A stretch of 64,000 nucleotides of DNA from Protonemura montana (lineage: Eukaryota > Arthropoda > Insecta > Plecoptera > Nemouridae). The translations under genes were made by a program, and so were the position numbers. Positions within the stretch are counted from its first letter, which is position 1; each line of letters begins with the position of its first letter. Of the stretch, positions 59,561 to 64,000 are shown one piece after another. Location: contig OX387604.1 in the NCBI GenBank assembly GCA_947568835.1, forward strand, positions 11,127,076 through 11,191,075, in the 5' to 3' direction. Under the pieces are notes generated by a model that saw only the letters and a program-made list of their open reading frames with translations, searched no databases and was not told the DNA's origin.

Positions 59561-60063
59561 AGATAGAGTACAGAAGATAGATAGAAGATATATGTACAAA
59601 GATTTTTTTCGAGTTTTATATTTTCATTTACTCATAGTAAATATTTATTATAAAATACTCATATCCATTATAATATCCATTAATATCACAATATCCAATA
59701 TATCCAACATACGATCCAACAGATGGCGCTGGGGGTCACGTTGAGACTTAACGCGACTTCATGTTTGGTGAAAAATTTACAAATAAGACAACATGGAGGA
59801 CCTATGATCAGGAAACGGAGTTCGCTGCAATGCTGTGGGTTTTAATGCTTGCATCATCGCGCTAGATCTTGCTAGATCTTTTCGTGCTAGATCTTGCCCC
59901 TGCTACTATTCTCCTCCTATCCTTCCTGTCCTCCTTCCTGTCTCTTTCCTGTCTTCCTGTACTCCTGTCCTTCTATCTCGGTGTTGTTAATGGAATTTTC
60001 TAATCGCTTGATAGCGATCAGATATTTGGCCATACAAATTATTACGAAGAAAAAAAAACGAAA

Positions 60064-60134
60064 GACGGTGGGAAGTGAACGCGGGCCTTACCGTACTGCA
60101 ACCGCGGGTACCTTAACCGCTCGACCTCGGCAGC
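60064..60134 (-). repeat. tRNA-like (Leu/Ser-type D-arm) fragment or SINE head
   Basis: Read on the minus strand it is GCTGCCGAGGTCGAGCGGTT, then AAGGTACCCGCGG and GCGTTCACTTCCC. The first part matches the A-box/D-arm of Leu/Ser-type tRNAs and the last resembles a T-arm/B box (GGTTCGAATCC) with changes. The 71-bp length is tRNA-like, but the cloverleaf is imperfect, so a tRNA pseudogene or SINE head is likelier than an active gene. Confidence 0.45.
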
Positions 60135-60941
60135 AAATGAACATGTTGGAAGTTTTTGTAAATATATTGTAAATATACATTTCTAAACTATGAAGAAGAG
60201 AAGCATGTAGGTCATTAGGAGAGATATTGGTTACTATAAGTCTCCGGACTCCAGCTACCACGGGTAGATACGTGATTTCATATTCGAATAGTAAGAAGCT
60301 TCTGTCGTCAAGTGGGTGCGATCTAGATCGTTAGATATTTAGACATTGCCGAAGCAGCATCTATACCGTTGTGCCACGCAAACGACCGTGCACAGAAGAT
60401 TACGATAGCATATTTGAGTTTCATATCTAAAAACCCAACTTTCTGGGGTGAGAACAAGCGGATAGCAAGTACCCTCTGTTTAGTCCGTGTTATTATCATC
60501 CAATCCCACACCAGACCAACATCAATACCAAGCACCACCGCCCCAAACCAAGCACTTGGCCAATCCAAAACATGGGCTTTAATTATTTGCCACGATCTTT
60601 CGCGAAAAGCAAGCATCAGAGCCCAACTGGAAGAACATCAGCCGAACTCCGAAGCCGGGTCTCCAGGATCGTTTTGTGTAACTGATATGGACGAACACGC
60701 AGTCGCGTTAAGAAGCACTGAGACCAACACTCTGTTGAATATCAAATGTACTTGATGTACTACGCCTAAAAAAAACGTGCAAAAGTGTATGCTCACAATT
60801 CAGTGTCTAAAACGATGTCTGAATCGCAGCCTTTAACCGCACGACCACGTGGACATCTAATTTCTTCGGTATTTCTGCCGGATATAAGTCTCCTGTCTTC
60901 ATCAACCATGTGTGGATGTTGAACAGAAAAAAAGACTGCAT

Positions 60942-60995
60942 CGGTTCGAACCAGGTAGCGATGAACTAGCGACAGTCCCACTATGACACGCAGAC
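60942..60995 (-). repeat. tRNA-derived SINE head with A and B boxes
   Basis: On the minus strand an A-box-like TGTCATAGTGGG (60977-60988) is followed about 36 bp later by GGTTCGAACCG, a near-consensus B box (60942-60952). Spacing fits an internal Pol III promoter. Downstream on the minus strand lies another partial A-box-like GTGGTCGTGCGGTTAAAGG at about 60829-60849, suggesting a dimeric or nested arrangement. Confidence 0.45.
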
Positions 60996-61025
60996 GCCGA
61001 CGGCCATACTTTTTAAATCATATTT

Positions 61026-61049
61026 GATATCCCAGTCTACTGGGATATC
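61026..61049. repeat. Perfect 10-bp-stem hairpin
   Basis: GATATCCCAG, loop TCTA, CTGGGATATC: ten perfect pairs with a 4-nt loop. Not followed by a T run. It lies between tRNA-like fragments and may be part of one of them. Confidence 0.8.
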
Positions 61050-61179
61050 GTATCAGGGAGATGTTTACTACGGGTTGGAATCGCAGTCTTTTGAACCAAG
61101 CACCACAACTTTGACACTGGCCCCCGCCACCTAAAAAAAAGTCGTAAAGTAAATATTAAACGCTGACTCCACCCGGAAT

Positions 61180-61250
61180 TAAACACAATCATATAAATCT
61201 AGCTCTAGCTACGACGCAGGATCGTTACCTTTCGACCACTCCGCCCTGTG
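61180..61250 (-). repeat. tRNA-like fragment with A box
   Basis: The minus strand reads GGGCGGAGTGGTCGAAAGGT (A-box/D-arm type; core at 61236-61246) and, about 60 bp on, a weak B-box-like TGTTTAATTCCGGG. Probably the head of another degraded SINE of the cluster. Confidence 0.35.
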
Positions 61251-61399
61251 ATATACAAGTGGTTTAGCTTATATAAGTATTCTGTAAAAGAAATAGTTAA
61301 ATAAAAAATTTCCGACTACTTCTTCACCATCCCATCAATGTAGTCCCCTGGGTCACAAAATTTAGTGGCGCAGGAAGCTGAACTGCATATCTCTCGTAA

Positions 61400-62048
61400 C
61401 GTAGACCCAGATCATCTAACAGAGCTACATTAGCTAATCATAGAAGGAGAACTTTTCCTAAAAATTTCAGCTTTTTGTTTTAATATATCATCAAAAGTCG
61501 GTAAGTCGGATTGTATAAATCGGATACATTGAAATAGCATGAAAATTGTATGTTAAGCACGGATAACGGGTTTTTCTCAAATACGTGAAGATTGCCAAAT
61601 AAACAATTTTTCACCAGCTAAAATATATTCATGGAAATGTTCTCCTGAAAGTTTCAGCTCGTTATTTGAATATATATGATAGTAAATACGCATGGATAGT
61701 GTAAATTGTGCGTAAAAACCATACATTTTTAACACATGGGCGAAAGACATTCTTTTTCCTCATAAACCTGCCAAGAACCAAAAATGAAATTTTTCACGAG
61801 CAATTTTACATTCAAGAAAATCTCTTTCTGAAAGTTTAAGGTAATTATTTGATCATAGAGCGTAGTTGTACGCTTGCAAAGAGTCAAGTGTCTAAAAATG
61901 CCTAACTTTGGAAGGTCATATCTCCCACACGGCCTAAAATTGTCAAAAACACTTTGCTGGGTAACAAACGCTGAAATTTTGAAAATAATCTGAGAAGTGA
62001 AGGTGAAACAAATTTTCTAAGAGTGCTGGTTTGATGTGGAATGACCTT
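61400..62048. mobile_element. Degraded element with ~182-bp internal repeats and GGTCATTCCA-type end
   Basis: Three related segments lie at about 61462, 61643 and 61827, each with CTGAAAGTTTCAGCTCGTTA (or near variant), then an AT-rich ATTTGAATATAT-like stretch, about 182 bp apart. The right end TTTGATGTGGAATGACC (62028-62044) resembles the terminus of the calsyntenin-intron element. No matching left terminus found, so truncated or diverged. Confidence 0.45.
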
Positions 62049-62319
62049 TAAACATGTTTACATAAAATGGTTCAATTTATTTCGTTGTCGGCACTCCCGA
62101 ATAGTCTTTGCAAAGAGACTGAATACGATAAAAAATAACGAATGTTGCAAAGTAACGTAACTATTTCATCCAAGTTACTTCCCAATGACTATATTTTTTC
62201 TTACATACATCACAATTTGTGACTAGTTTCATGAAAGTTTCAAGTGCGAACTGTTCATAAAATTTTTAAACACTGCCACCTAGCTCGGCGCACGCGACAG
62301 CATGCGAACTAATAAAATG

Positions 62320-62530
62320 CTTCCCCTTCCCCTTCCTTTTCCCTTCCCTCTTTCCTTCATTTCCACACAATACCTCACCCAACACCTGCCGATCCCCTTT
62401 TCATCGAAATTCTTCCATTTCTTTTCCCCATCCTGCAGTTATGTATCCTTGTGACTTTTAGGAAAATAAAAAAATATATATTTTACATGAATGTTAAATG
62501 GGCTGCTAAAAAAAAAAAAAAAAAAAAAAA
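62320..62530 (+). repeat. Pyrimidine-rich segment ending in poly(A): candidate retrotransposed 3' end
   Basis: A CTTCC-rich stretch (62320-62365) is followed by unique-looking DNA, AAAATAAAA at about 62463, and a 23-A run at 62508-62530. AATAAA 45 bp before poly(A) is the layout of a retrotransposed transcript or LINE/SINE 3' end. No target duplication or coding remnant recognised. Confidence 0.3.
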
Positions 62531-62808
62531 ACCTTCAAATACCACGCATATCCACACCTTTATGTGAGAAATTTCATGTTATAGAAGAAATAACGGGTTC
62601 ATTTACTGCATCGTAACAATGATTTAGAAAACTTTAAGATTGCTGTAGCGATCATTACCGATCAATGATAAATGAGCTTTTCATAAACTTAATGACAATT
62701 TTGTGTATTTAATCGATTGTTAACAACCGTGAGGTCATTGTCTTCTTTTCTGGTTCTGCCTAGTAAGCAGGTTGGCAGGTAGAGTAGGTGGCTGCTGGCC
62801 GACCCCCG

Positions 62809-62834
62809 CGACGCCGACGCCGACGCCGACGCCG
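62809..62834. repeat. GACGCC hexanucleotide microsatellite
   Basis: About four units of GACGCC in tandem (CGACGCCGACGCCGACGCCG...), 407 bp upstream of the TOGARAM start codon, in an otherwise AT-rich upstream region. A small CpG-rich spot that could be part of the promoter region. Confidence 0.85.
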
Positions 62835-63240
62835 CGGCTGCCCTCTTGGTTTTGTGAGGCCAGGTCAGACGTGACTTAGTAGGTCGACGACGGGCTGTAT
62901 AGAGGGGTCTCCACATTTTCACTCTCTAAACAAACAAAAAGCGAAATACTTTTCTTATATAAACAACAGTCGAATAGTACGGGCATAGGGTTAAAATTTG
63001 AGTGTCGACATTAAAAAATGTACGTGGGAAAAAACTGAATAATAATCTATGTGTGACGCAGTCTTGAAAGTTATCTGGAATGCGCTCTAAATGTTTCGTT
63101 GTGTCACCAATTTGGTGCCAAAAGAAGGGTAGACGTTGCGACTCTAAACTCTCTGCGAAAATCAGTGGCGGAGGGTCATAATTTCATATCACTTGTGTGT
63201 CTACGTCGTAAATAACCTGGAGAACTAGAAGTGCGTAGAC

Positions 63241-64000
63241 ATGGATGGATTAAAAACTATTCGACCAACAGGCAGTGCCGATCCCACAAGTTTTGAAATG
63301 AAAAGGACGCCAAAGGAATCGACCATTTCTCAACGGCCAAGCAGTTCCGGCAAGCTTCTTCAGCTGACACCTCTTTGGGAGCACGTGATCAAATATCAAC
63401 GGCTGCCCCCAGATCTCCATCTGGAGGCATTGTTTGAAGAGTTGGGTACGAGACTACGCGATCTAGAATGGGAGGTAACGCAACATGCAGTCCGATTTTT
63501 GGTCGATCTAATACCTGTCGTTGGCGATGTTCTGGACTCATTCATGTTACCAAATATTTTAAATGACCTAATCAACAATTTGGGACACAGTGCCCCAGCA
63601 GTAAGGAAAGGTGCTTTAGATGCGCTACGAACTTATCTGCGCTACTCTCATGAGCCTGAGATGGTTTTAAGTGCGATCATAACCAAGGGATTGGACACGC
63701 AGGCGGGCCCAAAGTCGCTTCAAAGCAATGTCGCAATTGGAGTAATTCTTTCGTCACCTTCTCTTATATTTCCGCTAATCAAATCGAAGTCCGAAACTTC
63801 AGTTACTCAAGATGTACTCGTTCAGCTCGTAAGTGCATTATCAAAGAAATTAGTCCAAGTAACTTATCAAGAAGCTGCGTTAAAAGCATTGGTAAACATT
63901 AGAGATATGGTCGGAGAATCAAAATTTGATCGATTTTTGGAAGGATTTCACACCGAATGTAAAAAAGATTTTGATCTTCTGTGTAATGTCTATGAAGTTG
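63241..64000 (+). CDS. TOGARAM1: TOGARAM/crescerin-type TOG-HEAT protein, N-terminal part
   Basis: TOG-array proteins of axonemal microtubules (TOGARAM1/2, FAM179, crescerin) bind tubulin and set cilium length and structure. The first exon is open from the ATG to the window end (253 codons), starting MDGLKTIRPTGSADPTSFEM. After a polar ~45-residue lead come helical HEAT-type pairs: YQRLPPDLHLEALFEELGTR, EVTQHAVRFLVDLIPVVGDV, NNLGHSAPAVRKGALDALRT, MVLSAIITKGLD, VLVQLVSALSKKLVQVTYQE and AALKALVNIRDMVGESKFDR. APAVRKGALDALRTYLRYS aligns with NPALRKDALQILHICLKRS of human TOGARAM1 TOG1. The gene runs beyond the window. TOGARAM1 versus TOGARAM2 cannot be settled here. Confidence 0.82.
   Translation, partial: MDGLKTIRPTGSADPTSFEMKRTPKESTISQRPSSSGKLLQLTPLWEHVIKYQRLPPDLHLEALFEELGTRLRDLEWEVTQHAVRFLVDLIPVVGDVLDSFMLPNILNDLINNLGHSAPAVRKGALDALRTYLRYSHEPEMVLSAIITKGLDTQAGPKSLQSNVAIGVILSSPSLIFPLIKSKSETSVTQDVLVQLVSALSKKLVQVTYQEAALKALVNIRDMVGESKFDRFLEGFHTECKKDFDLLCNVYEV

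Larger units (their letters stand above)
58334..63240. other. Repeat-rich spacer between sulfotransferase and TOGARAM gene
   Basis: A 4.9-kb stretch without a supported gene; the neighbours diverge from it, so both promoters should lie at its ends. It contains a small perfect hairpin (CTCACCTT-GAAT-AAGGTGAG near 58579), a ~120-bp tandem repeat (59293-59560), pyrimidine-rich DNA at 59895-59980, tRNA-like pieces at 60064-61250, ~182-bp imperfect repeats (61400-62048), a poly(A)-ended segment (62320-62530) and a GACGCC repeat at 62809-62834. No TATA box seen near 63241. Confidence 0.6.

Noticed and set aside
62689-62922. 77-aa minus-strand Ala/Ser-rich frame
   Set aside because: The Ala/Ser run is just the GACGCC microsatellite read in reverse.

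Overview
The window is eukaryotic nuclear DNA from an arthropod, most likely an insect (order not determinable). It is AT-rich. All genes are split by GT-AG introns whose phases I checked junction by junction. Protein content is animal and arthropod-like: the bestrophin opens with the insect-type N terminus MTVTYTAEVATC, and there is a PDGF/VEGF-related factor and a calsyntenin. I see no prokaryotic, organellar or viral genes.

Layout. 6-3040 (+): 3' part of an arylsulfatase B-like enzyme. 3417-5346 (-): a seven-exon PDGF/VEGF-type (Pvf-like) secreted factor, tail-to-tail with the sulfatase. Its exons are too short to stand out as ORFs; I assembled it from splice sites. 5643-8813 (-): a 12-TM SLC16/monocarboxylate-transporter-like carrier. 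8814-11859: non-coding, with a hAT-type element. 11860-15207 (+): an unrecognised 173-aa protein, with a hAT MITE in intron 2. 16714-25140 (+): a 15-exon RNF207 orthologue with a very long C-terminal tail and mobile DNA in two introns. 28212-37791 (+): calsyntenin, 17 exons, with a long-TIR element in intron 4. 43001-55179 (+): bestrophin, 10 exons, with a 7.4-kb first intron. 56758-58333 (-): a Golgi carbohydrate sulfotransferase. 58334-63240: a repeat-rich spacer with tandem repeats, tRNA-like elements and a poly(A) tract. 63241-64000 (+): the start of a TOGARAM (crescerin)-type TOG/HEAT protein, cut by the window end.

The genes do not form a pathway; this is an ordinary gene-dense stretch of an animal chromosome. 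Arylsulfatase B-like enzymes remove sulfate from glycosaminoglycans and carbohydrate sulfotransferases add it, but nothing suggests co-regulation. The accessory content is mainly non-autonomous DNA transposons: two hAT elements with perfect 8-bp target duplications, one with ~270-bp inverted repeats, one with ~30-bp inverted ends, and one long hairpin. There are also tRNA-like/SINE-like pieces. The observations most worth checking are the Pvf-like gene with apparently pairwise-lost cystine-knot cysteines, the tandem-duplicated tRNA-like hairpin in the RNF207 intron, the long-TIR element, and the unassigned 173-aa protein.
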